Positions 8,226-17,526 of a stretch of 64,000 nt of DNA are shown one piece after another. Source of the stretch: Lachnospiraceae bacterium (GTDB lineage Bacteria; Bacillota; Clostridia; Lachnospirales; Lachnospiraceae); assembly GCA_015057005.1 (NCBI GenBank), contig SVFF01000001.1, positions 529,734-593,733 of the forward strand. Direction: 5' to 3'. A model generated the notes under the pieces. That model did no database searches and was not told the DNA's origin. It saw only the letters and a list, made by a program, of their open reading frames with translations. Positions within the stretch are counted from its first letter, which is position 1; the number at the start of each line of letters is the position of its first letter. Made by a program: the position numbers and the translations under genes.

Positions 8226-8921
8226 TTACATTTTTAACGCTTCGCATCTCATTTCCCTTTTGTATTTATAAAATGTTCCCCTTGAAATCCCTATCATTTG
8301 TATGCACTCCATATCATTCAGAACACCCCCAAAATCCCGTGAGTACTTTCGTATTTGTTCCTTGGCCTTAATACTTTTTTGAGTCACTAATTTCCCCCCT
8401 TTTTCAAGGCCGATCCGCTTCCCATTCAATCGAGCTGTTTCAATCCCCTCTCTTGTCCGCTGCCGTAAGTCTGTCACTTCCTTTTCTGCCTGTTCAAAGG
8501 CAATCCTAATTTGTTCTCTAGCCAACTCCATTAGATATTGATTTACCGCCTCCAAAATAATATCTGCACTGGTTCCGGTCAGCTTTATCTGATTTCTCAT
8601 GGCCTTTTTGTAGACATCTGTATTAATATGGGGTTCCTTTAAAAACACCATACGGATACCCGCCTTGAATAATTTATCATATAAAACAAATCCGCTCTCG
8701 GCATCTCGGCTCATACGCGACAAAGAATCAAATACTAGAGTATCTCCTTCCCTCACCTGTTTGATGATTTTATTCAGTTCTGCTCGTCCTTGAAATGTGC
8801 TACCTGTATAAACCTCCCGAATAATGATTGCCTCCGGAAATACCAATCGAATATTCCGTTCCTGACGCTCAATATTTTGCTTTTTTGTAGAAATTCTGCA
8901 ATACCCATACACCTTACCCAT
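8226..8921 (-). CDS. Serine recombinase (resolvase/invertase family)
   Basis: 231 residues from the ATG at 8921, chosen because GGGAGG lies nine bases upstream of MGKVYGYCRIS; longer in-frame starts lack such a site. The catalytic domain has YGYCRISTKKQ with the nucleophile Ser near residue 9, the VYTGSTFQGR region, and DTLVFDSLSRMSRDAESG. The C-terminal part (about 185-231) has a helix-turn-helix for site binding. Size fits a resolvase or invertase, not a large serine integrase. It may resolve dimers of the circular form or invert DNA; no paired recombination site was identified. Confidence 0.9.
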   Translation of the reverse strand: MGKVYGYCRISTKKQNIERQERNIRLVFPEAIIIREVYTGSTFQGRAELNKIIKQVREGDTLVFDSLSRMSRDAESGFVLYDKLFKAGIRMVFLKEPHINTDVYKKAMRNQIKLTGTSADIILEAVNQYLMELAREQIRIAFEQAEKEVTDLRQRTREGIETARLNGKRIGLEKGGKLVTQKSIKAKEQIRKYSRDFGGVLNDMECIQMIGISRGTFYKYKREMRCEALKM

Positions 8922-8973
8922 ATCATGCAACCTCCCATTCATATTTTTCATGAAATTAACTTCTAACAAAAGA

Positions 8974-9003
8974 CACCCGTTCACTGCCATAAGTGAACGG
9001 GTG
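8974..9003 (-). terminator. Terminator after the metallophosphoesterase gene
   Basis: CACCCGTTCACT and AGTGAACGGGTG form a perfect 12-base stem with a 6-base loop. On the minus strand it is followed by TCTTTTGTT. It lies between the leftward gene ending at 9140 and the recombinase gene. Confidence 0.7.
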
Positions 9004-9139
9004 CTATTTCAATCTCTTTATACGTCTAAAAATCACGATTTCCTCTTACTTTTACCATAGTCTGCAGAAATACACGCTATTACTTCATCCAAGAAAAGGC
9101 CTGTAACAGTACACTACAAGCCCACTCTTCCATATCCTA

Positions 9140-11521
9140 TTACTCAATCCAGTACGTTTCCGATTCACTCATTTTCTTGATTTTTGCTTTCAAATCCTCA
9201 ATAGCAAACGTTCTCCTGTTACCAGACAAACGAATACCTTTTCCGCTGGACCTTGAACCCTTTTGCAGCTCCTCAGCTATCACCAGATCCCCGCCCTTAT
9301 CTTCAACAATCTGATACCTCACTCCTTCATACCTAAATACACGCCCTTCATATAGCTTCTTACGATGTGCAGTCTGCTGCATGGTCTCCGTTAGTCTCAA
9401 ATCAAAATCACGTAACACACGTCCTGTAAAAAGACGTTGCAAGGGATTTATTTTACGTGACACTTTATAAAAATCCTCACTACGACTGACAAGTTGCTCT
9501 ACCCTCTGCGACACATCTTCTACCTCTTTATTTTCTGTTTCGAGCATGTTGCTTCGCGCGGCAGTAGCTAACAAATAACCTCTTTGCGTCGCTTTTTCTT
9601 CATACTTTTCCCGAATTAAGTCATAATCTTTTTCTCTATCCAATCCACGCAGCTTCAAAGATGTGATCATTTCATCAAAGGAAAAAAGATCCATTTTAGA
9701 ACCAAATACCGATGCATAATAAAAGTTTACGTTTCCTTCTATTGGATTCAGCCCTATGTGATGATAGTAATCTACATCTACAATCAGACCATGAATTTCT
9801 CCATCCAAACCTAATTCCTTTAATTCCCTAGAAAGTTCTTCCTGGGCTCTTCTAAGTGGCAATAACATCTGCAGATACTTGGATACCACAACATCAAAAT
9901 TTTCACAGATCCAAGAAATCTCGGTTGATTTCGTCAGCTTTTTTGTCGCTCCACCACTAACGATAGAAATTCCCTTCGAATCTTTTTTTGTCGACATCAT
10001 GAAGAAGCCATAATAACCTTTTCGTTTGACCACGTATAGATCAGCGTTCTGACAGCGATGATATAAAAGCGTACCATCACCCGCATACTCTCCTAAATAA
10101 CGATAAAACTTCAGATAATCTTCTACTGTCGTCTGATATAATCCGTCGTTTAAGGAATGATATGGATTTACCACCAATCCGGTAGTTGCTTCCTCAAATT
10201 CTATATTAATCTTCTCATATCCCACCTGATTATCTGCATATAGGACCTTATCCGCTGTTCTCACATATTCATTACGGTGGTTATGGCCGGTAAAATAAAT
10301 AGCCTCTTTGTCGTATTTATTATTAAGGCATGCATATACCGGATAATGGGACAGACATATAAGGCAGCTTCTACTTTCCTTTGCCAACTCTAATGCAGAT
10401 TGATACGCTGTCTCGAATAATGTGGTCTCTCTGATTTCATCTTCACGATTAAAATCAGGACAACAAATCACGTTGTCTGCATTCCAGACTTTGTCGTACT
10501 TTGCAAACCCGGTTCCGCCAAAGATTAAGAACTTTTCTTTCCCATGCCGACACTCCATATACTCATTATGCAGCAATGTAATCTGTAACTCATGCAGCGC
10601 ATCCCGATAAAAGTTTACACAGCTTTGCACATCAGAAAAAGCAATATATTCATGATTTCCAAGCACGAAAAATATAGGTAGATCTACTCTTCCCCTAAAC
10701 TTCTTCAGAAACTTTAGTGTCATTTCTGGAGTTTCTGATATATCACCACCAAAAAAGACAGCAAATATCCAGTTAAACTGTCCTTCATTCAAACTTTCTA
10801 AAGATAGATGCAGTTTTTCCACCACATCATCTATCATATGCTCTTCGTTCTCATCATAATGCTTTAAATGATGATGCAAATGAAGATCCGATATATATGC
10901 TATCCTTAGACCTCTGCTTTTACCATCCCCATAATAGGTAAGGCAATTATTGAGCAGTTTGTCTACCTGTGTCAGCTTATCATCTACCACCTGGAGAACA
11001 CTTTCTTTGGTACTCCAGTCATACAGATTGTTTGTATAGTCTACCTGCACTTCCTCGCGTACTTTCACAAGACATTCTGCCCCAATACAGCTATTCCAGG
11101 AAACACAACTAAAACTAATACTGTCCATGTAAAAAATGCGACCACATATACCACACCGTACTTTATAAAGCATTCTCTTACGATACGCATTATTTAAAGC
11201 TCCCCTTGTATTGGGCTGCGTTTTATGCCATAGAAAACGTTTGTCCCATGCAATCTTGTAGCAGCTTGCCACTTTCCTATACTTGCTCACAAAAGACTTC
11301 GGCATTTTCCCCTTGCTTAAAAACTTCTTATTTTCGTTTTCAGTAAGGCCAAATTTCTTCTTGAACTCCATATCATTAGAATCATCCCGATTCAGATAAT
11401 AATTCCACTCTTCATCCGCCCATTCTTGGAAAGTTTCCTGCAAATCTTCTTCGGACTCATTAAACATACCGATCACTTCAAGGCAACCAGATACGTCACC
11501 GATGTTCAAATATTTTTTCAT
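9140..11521 (-). CDS. Large metallophosphoesterase with N-terminal zinc-finger-like region
   Basis: 793 residues. A calcineurin-like phosphoesterase domain lies at about 205-425 with all metal motifs in order: ISDLHLHHH, FFGGDISE, FVLGNHEY, LSHYPVY and GHNHRN. Ahead of it (about 120-150) is CGIC followed by further cysteines, a probable zinc-binding element. The C-terminal half has no recognised domain; residues near 650-700 look coiled-coil-like. Such enzymes act on nucleic acid ends, nucleotides or phosphoproteins; the zinc finger favours nucleic acid. It has its own terminator downstream and another upstream, so it is probably a single-gene unit. Confidence 0.85.
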   Translation of the reverse strand: MKKYLNIGDVSGCLEVIGMFNESEEDLQETFQEWADEEWNYYLNRDDSNDMEFKKKFGLTENENKKFLSKGKMPKSFVSKYRKVASCYKIAWDKRFLWHKTQPNTRGALNNAYRKRMLYKVRCGICGRIFYMDSISFSCVSWNSCIGAECLVKVREEVQVDYTNNLYDWSTKESVLQVVDDKLTQVDKLLNNCLTYYGDGKSRGLRIAYISDLHLHHHLKHYDENEEHMIDDVVEKLHLSLESLNEGQFNWIFAVFFGGDISETPEMTLKFLKKFRGRVDLPIFFVLGNHEYIAFSDVQSCVNFYRDALHELQITLLHNEYMECRHGKEKFLIFGGTGFAKYDKVWNADNVICCPDFNREDEIRETTLFETAYQSALELAKESRSCLICLSHYPVYACLNNKYDKEAIYFTGHNHRNEYVRTADKVLYADNQVGYEKINIEFEEATTGLVVNPYHSLNDGLYQTTVEDYLKFYRYLGEYAGDGTLLYHRCQNADLYVVKRKGYYGFFMMSTKKDSKGISIVSGGATKKLTKSTEISWICENFDVVVSKYLQMLLPLRRAQEELSRELKELGLDGEIHGLIVDVDYYHHIGLNPIEGNVNFYYASVFGSKMDLFSFDEMITSLKLRGLDREKDYDLIREKYEEKATQRGYLLATAARSNMLETENKEVEDVSQRVEQLVSRSEDFYKVSRKINPLQRLFTGRVLRDFDLRLTETMQQTAHRKKLYEGRVFRYEGVRYQIVEDKGGDLVIAEELQKGSRSSGKGIRLSGNRRTFAIEDLKAKIKKMSESETYWIE

Positions 11522-11630
11522 TCCGCTTTCCTCCTTTGGTTTCTATTATGTAGTTTATCACATTTTGCCAGCCTTTACCACCTGTTCAAAGTACGACCGA
11601 AATCTTTCCCCGGAAACTATAGATACAAAA

Positions 11631-11652
11631 AGGAGTATCTCTCGATACTCCT
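11631..11652 (-). terminator. Terminator of the RecT/DUF5688 operon
   Basis: On the minus strand AGGAGTATC and GATACTCCT form a 9-base stem with a 4-base loop, followed by TTTTTG. It ends the leftward operon that includes recT and the DUF5688 gene. Confidence 0.85.
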
Positions 11653-11703
11653 CTGACTGCAGACAAAGTAATTATGATATTGCGACTAATTAGTCCATTA
11701 CAT

Positions 11704-11919
11704 CTACACTCTTACATCTCGCTTACCTTCTGCTTTACTTCTAAAGTGCCAAAACAGACGACCGCTTCTTTTAGCACTGCTTACTACAGCGGTTGCCGCT
11801 CTAAAATTCATAAGTTTTGATACTTTTTCGACACACGTTACTTCTGACACTCTTCCTCCATCATTTACAAAAAAGAAAATCACGGTGTAGCCTCCATCCA
11901 GAAACCACACCATGATCAT
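11704..11919 (-). CDS. Small hypothetical protein downstream of the DUF5688 gene
   Basis: 71 residues, starting 10 bases after the DUF5688 stop behind AGGTAAG. It opens with a hydrophobic stretch (GGYTVIFFFVNDGG) and ends with a basic tail. The operon spacing and the terminator 50 bases downstream support it, but composition gives little confidence and no family is recognised. Confidence 0.4.
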   Translation of the reverse strand: MIMVWFLDGGYTVIFFFVNDGGRVSEVTCVEKVSKLMNFRAATAVVSSAKRSGRLFWHFRSKAEGKRDVRV

Positions 11920-11929
11920 TAATACTTAC

Positions 11930-12787
11930 CTATGCAGCTATACAAATCTCTCGTTTATCTCTTTTGTATAGATAGACACTATCCGCCAAGAAGTCTTCTT
12001 TCTCCACCTTGTAGCGGTTCACATCTTTAACCAACTGCAAAACCTCATCCGTACTGATCCACTCCATCACCGGCACAGCAAGAAACTCTTGCACACTGCT
12101 TGGAAGCAAATAAAAATCTGACTGAATTTTTTCTTCCAATATTTTCATGCTTTCCGGATATAACAATGTTGCGGCTCCATATAAATCCAAGTCATTGGTT
12201 ACGACATATGCTCTGGTCTTCTGTCCATCTTCGGTTTTCATGATTTCATCAAGAGAGCTCACTTTAATAGGTAACAGTTTCGGAGTATTCCGCATTGCAG
12301 CCTCATACAATTCTTCTTCTGAAATTCCCCAAAACTCAAAATGATTATTAAAGATTGGGATTGAGCCTTTGAGTTCGGGCAAAGCGATATAGTATACCAA
12401 TGCCAAATTTAATACCTCCCTATGCGGAACCTTCGCCAATAGCTCTGCATTTTTCTCCTTGCTAATCAATTTGAATACCACCATCTCTTTAACCTTTTTC
12501 CAGCTGCGTATAAAGCTAACATCGTAGGATTTTGCCAAGCGTGCATTTACATATTTTGAAACCACCATGGCGGCAATGGCATCCAAATCACCTATTTCTT
12601 CATACCATTCCATAATAGGATTCAAATGAATCGTTGGCGAAATATTGATTCCCTTTTCTTTGATGATCAGTGAAGTATATTCCACCGAATTATTTTTAAG
12701 TGTGCGGATAATCTCAATCTCCTCCACGTTCTCCAACAGTTCCAGCAGTTTTTCCTTAAGCAGTTTTGCGAATGTATCCATTGTCAT
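11930..12787 (-). CDS. DUF5688 family protein
   Basis: 285 residues. The pattern fits DUF5688, a family common in accessory DNA of Lachnospiraceae: an N-terminal region asking for INISPTIHLNPIMEWYEE, a middle helical region, and the late motif VTNDLDLYGAATLLYPE. The function is unknown. Start at 12787 behind AAGGAG; it overlaps the preceding gene by 32 bases. It lies in the operon with recT and the YqaJ nuclease, so a role in element maintenance is possible but unproved. Confidence 0.75.
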   Translation of the reverse strand: MTMDTFAKLLKEKLLELLENVEEIEIIRTLKNNSVEYTSLIIKEKGINISPTIHLNPIMEWYEEIGDLDAIAAMVVSKYVNARLAKSYDVSFIRSWKKVKEMVVFKLISKEKNAELLAKVPHREVLNLALVYYIALPELKGSIPIFNNHFEFWGISEEELYEAAMRNTPKLLPIKVSSLDEIMKTEDGQKTRAYVVTNDLDLYGAATLLYPESMKILEEKIQSDFYLLPSSVQEFLAVPVMEWISTDEVLQLVKDVNRYKVEKEDFLADSVYLYKRDKREICIAA

Positions 12788-13091
12788 AATTTTTTTCTCC
12801 TTCGTTTTGTAAATATGTTTCTACCAATCTATCAATATCTCCCCAGGACATAATTGATAATTCTTCATCTCCCAAATAACGCTGCCAGCAGCCATACAGG
12901 ATATCCCTACAATGTTCCAATTGCTTAGCCACCCCGTAGGGAATCGCTTCATTATACATGAAGTACTCGTAAAGGCAGCTGTAAAAATATATTTCGCAAC
13001 ACTTATTCCAGATTTCTTCCGGGCTCATTGCCAGCATCTTCTGTTTGTACTTCCGATACTCCTTCTCAATATTCCATAAAAAACGTGCCAT
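12756..13091 (-). CDS. Hypothetical 111-residue protein between RecT and DUF5688
   Basis: Start ATG at 13091 overlaps the recT stop codon (TAATG) and follows AGGAGG, so it is translationally coupled to recT. The protein is helical and rich in Trp, Tyr and Cys (CCEIYFYSCLYEYFMY), with no signal peptide. I do not recognise a family. Coupling suggests a small factor used with the recombination proteins. Confidence 0.65.
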   Translation of the reverse strand: MARFLWNIEKEYRKYKQKMLAMSPEEIWNKCCEIYFYSCLYEYFMYNEAIPYGVAKQLEHCRDILYGCWQRYLGDEELSIMSWGDIDRLVETYLQNEGEKNYDNGYIRKTA

Positions 13092-13891
13092 TAACTTACC
13101 TCCTGAATGGAACCTTCTTCCATCTCAATAATGTCCTGACCATTAATCTCTGTCATATCTACAGCAAGCTCTGTCTTAATGGTTTCATCACTTGCCATCG
13201 CCCTAAGAAAATCTGTTTTTAGCGGAGCATAGCGTAGTACCCTTTTTATCGCTGTCTTCATACACATTTCAGGATATGCGGTGTTCCACGGCGAATAAGC
13301 ACTGTTAATAGCTTTCGAATATTTCTGGGCATACATATCTACATCCTGTTTGCTCATGACTTCAAAACCATAACCGCCGTTATTTAATTTAAACAATGCA
13401 TACACAGCTATCATTTCTCCACGATTTCCCAGCGCCGGCTTATGGAACAGTCGAGAATCCAGACCTAGTTCATACTCAAATTTATCATTAGCATATACAC
13501 ACTGTGCCTGAATTGTCTGTAACTGCTCATTTCGGTATGCCAAGTTCAACAACCCTTTATAGCCTATCTGGAACTGGCATTCTAAGTTTCCTTTGTTCTG
13601 AAACGGAATTAAATAGGCCTGTCCGAGCGGCGTGTTAGGTTCAAGGCCCAACTGCGCTGCGTTCATAAGCGCTGCCAAAAATGACATTTGGGTACACTCT
13701 GCGAGCTTCGGTGTGTTGTTAATAGCGCTCAATGCCATTCTGGTGAATCGCTCCGGTGTAATCACACTCGGAAGAGCTCTCTTGATTTCTGGTTCCAGAG
13801 CCTTAATCATATCTGCGATATTCATTCCCTTACTTAGTTTTACGGTTCCTGTCTGCTCTGCCTTCTTAGCCAGATTTGCTTTTACATCCAT
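13091..13891 (-). CDS. recT: RecT single-strand annealing protein
   Basis: 266 residues. The family core is clear: FTRMALSAINNTPKLAECTQ, LAALMNAAQLGLEPNTPLGQ, then QFQIGYKGLLNLAYR, and the late CMKTAIKRVLRYAPL. RecT anneals complementary single strands and works with a 5'-3' exonuclease; here that partner is the YqaJ-type nuclease immediately upstream (12-base gap). The ATG at 13891 follows GGAGG. The pair gives the element its own homologous recombination for repair, circularization or gene exchange. Confidence 0.95.
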   Translation of the reverse strand: MDVKANLAKKAEQTGTVKLSKGMNIADMIKALEPEIKRALPSVITPERFTRMALSAINNTPKLAECTQMSFLAALMNAAQLGLEPNTPLGQAYLIPFQNKGNLECQFQIGYKGLLNLAYRNEQLQTIQAQCVYANDKFEYELGLDSRLFHKPALGNRGEMIAVYALFKLNNGGYGFEVMSKQDVDMYAQKYSKAINSAYSPWNTAYPEMCMKTAIKRVLRYAPLKTDFLRAMASDETIKTELAVDMTEINGQDIIEMEEGSIQEVS

Positions 13892-13903
13892 TTTTCATCC
13901 TCC

Positions 13904-14833
13904 TTACGCTGCCTTAATTTGAAATCTTCTGGAAGTCCCAGTATTCAGGTATTTTTTGTAAACCTCCGGTTCTTCCTCTTTTAACCGCTTGGTATCAATC
14001 CTGTTGGACATTACATTTGACCAATGGATCCGATACCCCTCGCACTCTGCAAGTTCTGCTTCGCCCATCTGCAGCTTGATTTCCTGCTCAATGCAGCTTT
14101 TTTCTTTTTCCATCTTCTCTATAAGGTTCACTATTTCTTCCCTACGTTGTAGTTTTTCTTCAAACTCTGGCGCAATAACGCGTTTCTCTTTCCTTGCACT
14201 CGGGAAATATTTCAATATGACTTCATCACAGATCTTACTACCGTCAGGATCCGGCATGATTCCCTTCATTACATTTTCCTGCCAGAATGCTGTTTCAATT
14301 TTAATCAGGTGCTGTATCAGTTCCTCATCACGCTCAATCTTTTTATAGACGAATCCCTGTCCCAAGATTACAGCGGCAATGTACCAGCACTTTGCTCCTG
14401 TGACCAGCATGTAGTGATGACATTGAATCTGATAATGCTCTGGCACCGCGCCCTCCTTCCATTTATCAGCATTGTAAGCACTCACTGTCTTGCACTCTAA
14501 TCCGGCATCCCTACCAACAATCATGCGGTCCACGTTTGCCAGCATAAAGGGATACTCATCATTCATAAATATAGCATTTGCCCTTCTGACCTTTAGACCT
14601 GTGGCTTCCATGAAACGTTCCGCCACATATTGCTCCAGTTCTCTCCCTTGGCGCATTGCTTCTTTATCCTCTTCTTCTGTTACTGCTGTAGTCTTATCGT
14701 AAAACACCTGCATGGCAGAAACATAGGGATTTAAGCCACAGATTGCCCCAGCGTCCGACCCGCCTATCCCCATCTTTCTATATTTCAGCCAATCTTCCCT
14801 GCTAAGTCCTACAGTAGAAACCAATCTTTTCAT
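13904..14833 (-). CDS. YqaJ-type viral recombinase (lambda-exonuclease fold)
   Basis: 309 residues from the ATG at 14833, chosen for the GGAGG seven bases upstream. The PD-(D/E)XK fold is visible: MGIGGSDAGAICGLNPY at the start, the acidic residue in FMLANVDRMIVG, and GLECKTVSA giving the E-x-K. A helical C-terminal segment with Glu/Lys runs follows (about 215-270). This family resects double-strand ends to feed RecT, encoded next in the operon. Confidence 0.92.
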   Translation of the reverse strand: MKRLVSTVGLSREDWLKYRKMGIGGSDAGAICGLNPYVSAMQVFYDKTTAVTEEEDKEAMRQGRELEQYVAERFMEATGLKVRRANAIFMNDEYPFMLANVDRMIVGRDAGLECKTVSAYNADKWKEGAVPEHYQIQCHHYMLVTGAKCWYIAAVILGQGFVYKKIERDEELIQHLIKIETAFWQENVMKGIMPDPDGSKICDEVILKYFPSARKEKRVIAPEFEEKLQRREEIVNLIEKMEKEKSCIEQEIKLQMGEAELAECEGYRIHWSNVMSNRIDTKRLKEEEPEVYKKYLNTGTSRRFQIKAA

Positions 14834-14859
14834 GTACATTCCTCCAATAAATAAAAATA

Positions 14860-14882
14860 GGGAGAACCCGTTCAGTTCTCCC
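14860..14882 (-). terminator. Hairpin between DUF932 and the YqaJ nuclease gene
   Basis: On the minus strand GGGAGAAC and GTTCTCCC form an 8-base stem, followed by TATTTTTATTT. It looks like an intrinsic terminator and would reduce transcription from the DUF932 gene into yqaJ-recT. It lies only 27 bases before the nuclease start. Confidence 0.65.
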
Positions 14883-14892
14883 ACACTTTTTC

Positions 14893-15825
14893 TTATGCCG
14901 CCTTGACTAATTCATACGCTCTGTCAATCATTACATTACCATCGATAGTACGCCCAAACAGATTCTCACGATAATTATGAGTTCTACGAATCGGATTGGC
15001 ATGTGTTGCATAATCGGACACAGCATTCACAAAGCGATAGGCATTATGACCAAGTCCTTTTAGGTCAGGCGCATCAAAATAACGTGCTTCCATATCAGTT
15101 CTTAATCTCTGCATATTCTTTACTTGCTGTGGCGTTGCCTCTTTCTCAATCGGAAGAAGCTGCTCTATGTATTCACGCACCTGCGCTTCCGACATTTCTT
15201 TGGCCCTAAGTACTTCGAACTCTTTTCCCAGCTCATCCATATACTTTTCTGCCATAAATAACGTATCCCTTGCCTCCTGCAATTTTTCCTGCACATTCCC
15301 GGTATGGATCATAGACCAACTACGTTTTGCCGTAGACAATGCCAAATTTAATGTATTGTTACACAAGACTCTCACCGGCGTGACCGCCACTTTTACAGCA
15401 CCACTACCATCGAAGGTATTCGAAAATACTAAATAGGGGGAAATTCGCTCTCCTGTAATAATATATTCACGCGGCAATCTGGCTAACAGCCAAATTTTTT
15501 TACCACCCTGCAATGAACCAGCGGTCTCATATCTCACCCCTTCTCCCAGAAGAGCATCGGTAAACGAAAATGCTTCATCATTTTGTATTATATTGTAGCG
15601 ATCTGATACAACACCTAATACCTTTCCGTCTTTGTCCCGTACATTTGCTTTGTATCCGGGTATTTCTTCCTCCCTCTCCGTATAGATTGGTTGCTGCAAG
15701 ACTTTCCAATCAAGTCCGGATAACTCCAAAGCTTCTTTTGAACTTAAAGCCTCCTCTACTCGTACCCCGAGACCATGCCAGGGCTTTTCACGTACATAAA
15801 ACATTGTTTCAACATTTGCTGCCAT
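14893..15825 (-). CDS. DUF932 phage/plasmid-like protein
   Basis: 310 residues matching the DUF932/TIGR03299 family: it opens MAANVETMFYVREKPWHGLG, and has NDEAFSFTDALL, PVRVLCNNTLNLAL and a C-terminal RRTHNYRENLFGRT. The family is widespread in phages and plasmids, and its biochemical role is not known to me. It is encoded just upstream of the RecT/YqaJ pair, its common neighbourhood. Start ATG follows AAAGGGG. Confidence 0.88.
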   Translation of the reverse strand: MAANVETMFYVREKPWHGLGVRVEEALSSKEALELSGLDWKVLQQPIYTEREEEIPGYKANVRDKDGKVLGVVSDRYNIIQNDEAFSFTDALLGEGVRYETAGSLQGGKKIWLLARLPREYIITGERISPYLVFSNTFDGSGAVKVAVTPVRVLCNNTLNLALSTAKRSWSMIHTGNVQEKLQEARDTLFMAEKYMDELGKEFEVLRAKEMSEAQVREYIEQLLPIEKEATPQQVKNMQRLRTDMEARYFDAPDLKGLGHNAYRFVNAVSDYATHANPIRRTHNYRENLFGRTIDGNVMIDRAYELVKAA

Positions 15826-15849
15826 TTTTCATTTCCCCTTTCTCTCGTT

Positions 15850-15927
15850 TTAATCCTTCTTATCACTTAGAATACGTACAATTGTAAGTGCACAGCCAAG
15901 CAGCGCTAAGGCGACCTTGTCCCACAT
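15850..15927 (-). CDS. Tiny hydrophobic ORF (25 residues)
   Basis: ATG at 15927 sits behind a near-perfect GGGAGGTGAT site at good spacing. The product begins MWDKVALALLGCALTIV and ends in a charged DKKD tail, the look of a single-span membrane peptide. It ends 25 bases before DUF932 starts. The strong ribosome binding site is the main evidence. It could be a real small membrane protein or a leader peptide. It resembles the MW-starting peptides at 40565 and 40675 in style. Confidence 0.55.
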   Translation of the reverse strand: MWDKVALALLGCALTIVRILSDKKD

Positions 15928-15957
15928 ATAAATCACCTCCCCTCTGCACAACAAAAA

Positions 15958-15976
15958 AGAGCCCTCCTTAGGCTCT
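15958..15976 (-). terminator. Terminator of the AAA+/M41 protease gene
   Basis: On the minus strand AGAGCC and GGCTCT pair around a 7-base loop, followed directly by TTTTTTG. It lies about 64 bases after the protease stop codon. Confidence 0.75.
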
Positions 15977-16039
15977 GCAATGCTGATTACGTTTTTAATT
16001 ACAATTCTTTATACTATTCTTCTGACTTCATTATTGACA

Positions 16040-17326
16040 TCATAATACAGATACCCTTGTAATCTTAATGGAATCTCTTATACTCTGAATATCCGAATAC
16101 AAAAGTGTTTCTTTTTCAAGCAGAGCACTCTGTACACGCTCAAGAAATTCTTTATTTTTAAACAGGATTGCTTTTGTTTCCAAAAGAAATCTATCCAGTT
16201 CTGCCTGTACTACAGCTTCATTCCTAGAATTCAAATTTTCTGACATGACAGGCGTATTTCTCGTTTCCACGTCCACAAGTCCTATTCCGCAGGTAGCCTG
16301 TTCACTAACTGCATTACGAATTAATTCAATCGCTTTTGATATATCTCCCTGGCAACCATCCACATAACGATCAGCATAGTAAAGCTCTTCCGCAGCTTTT
16401 CCTCCCATAGAAATCATAATTTGATACGGGTTATTTGTAATTTTCTTACACCGACGTACAAAGCCACCTGTGGAGTCCCTTCCTTTCGTTCGAAGTGAAG
16501 CAAAACCAACACTGCCCGGTGATAGCACTTCACTGACCACAAGATGGCCAGCTTCATGAAGCGCAATCCTTTGTAGTTCTTCCTGCGAAGTTTTGATCAA
16601 GTTATCCTGCGCTGCATATTCTTTCTTTAGTACTGCTTCCACCAGATCTTCCATTGTAATACTCTCATGACGCAGATATGCTGCGCGGATAGCGCTCTCA
16701 TTCAGCAAAGTCTCCAATTCTGCACACGAGCTATATGTGATCATCATAGCCAAATCGTCTAGCTTCACATCCTCTGAGACTTTCTTATCTTTTAAATAAT
16801 GCTTTATGATTTCACAAGCATCCTGCTCGGAAGGACATAGCAACTCAATCTTTCTGTCAAATCGCCCTGCACGTCTTAGTGATTCTGGGAGCTTATACAG
16901 GTCATTAGCTGTTGCTAGAACAAACACATCACAATTTTTCACAAGATCAATCCCTGCCTGCACGGCAACATACGCCTCTGCATCACAGTGAGCATAGTCT
17001 TCGTTCGCGAACTTATCCATATCATCTAGAAATACAATTGCCGGTGTCCGCTGTTCCTTTGCTTTCTGGAATGTAGTGGCTATTTCATTCACAAAGTCCT
17101 CACTGCTTTTGGTTCGTCTGATCAGATAGGATGGTAACCCACTTTCTTCAATAAAACACTTTGCTAATAGTGTTTTTCCCAGACCAGGATCCCCATACAG
17201 TAACATTCCTTGTGGCAGACTCGCGCCAAAGTCTTGATAAAACTCCTTGTTTCGAATCATGTCACAGATCTGCAACAGTTCTTGTTTGGTGGCCTCATAA
17301 CCAATCACCTTGTCAAATGTACTCAT
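16040..17326 (-). CDS. Soluble FtsH-like AAA+ protease (M41 peptidase)
   Basis: 428 residues. AAA+ module: Walker A GDPGLGKT (45-52), Walker B IVFLDDMD (97-104), arginine fingers in RRAGRFDR (151-158) and a C-terminal lid. M41 module: zinc motif HEAGH (257-261) and the downstream acidic ligand region GCQGDISKAIEL. This is the FtsH layout, but the usual N-terminal transmembrane helices and periplasmic loop are missing; the protein starts with the AAA+ domain. Chromosomal FtsH is about 600-650 residues and membrane-bound, so this is a compact cytosolic version. It probably degrades specific regulators. It is a single-gene unit with its own terminator; GGAGAAG precedes the ATG. Confidence 0.9.
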   Translation of the reverse strand: MSTFDKVIGYEATKQELLQICDMIRNKEFYQDFGASLPQGMLLYGDPGLGKTLLAKCFIEESGLPSYLIRRTKSSEDFVNEIATTFQKAKEQRTPAIVFLDDMDKFANEDYAHCDAEAYVAVQAGIDLVKNCDVFVLATANDLYKLPESLRRAGRFDRKIELLCPSEQDACEIIKHYLKDKKVSEDVKLDDLAMMITYSSCAELETLLNESAIRAAYLRHESITMEDLVEAVLKKEYAAQDNLIKTSQEELQRIALHEAGHLVVSEVLSPGSVGFASLRTKGRDSTGGFVRRCKKITNNPYQIMISMGGKAAEELYYADRYVDGCQGDISKAIELIRNAVSEQATCGIGLVDVETRNTPVMSENLNSRNEAVVQAELDRFLLETKAILFKNKEFLERVQSALLEKETLLYSDIQSIRDSIKITRVSVL

Positions 17327-17526
17327 TCAATTCTTCTCCTTTTTTTCTTATTCTTTTCTAATCTTAACAAAGAGGTTCTAAGAGATACCTAAAACCGTAC
17401 ATAATCAAAACATCTATCCCTTTCCACCTTCTACACCTCCATTTTCTCTTCCAGCTTTCAAAATACACATTCATCATCTTTTTATAAATATCTCCTTTCA
17501 TTCCTCATGCATTTTTACACAAAAAT

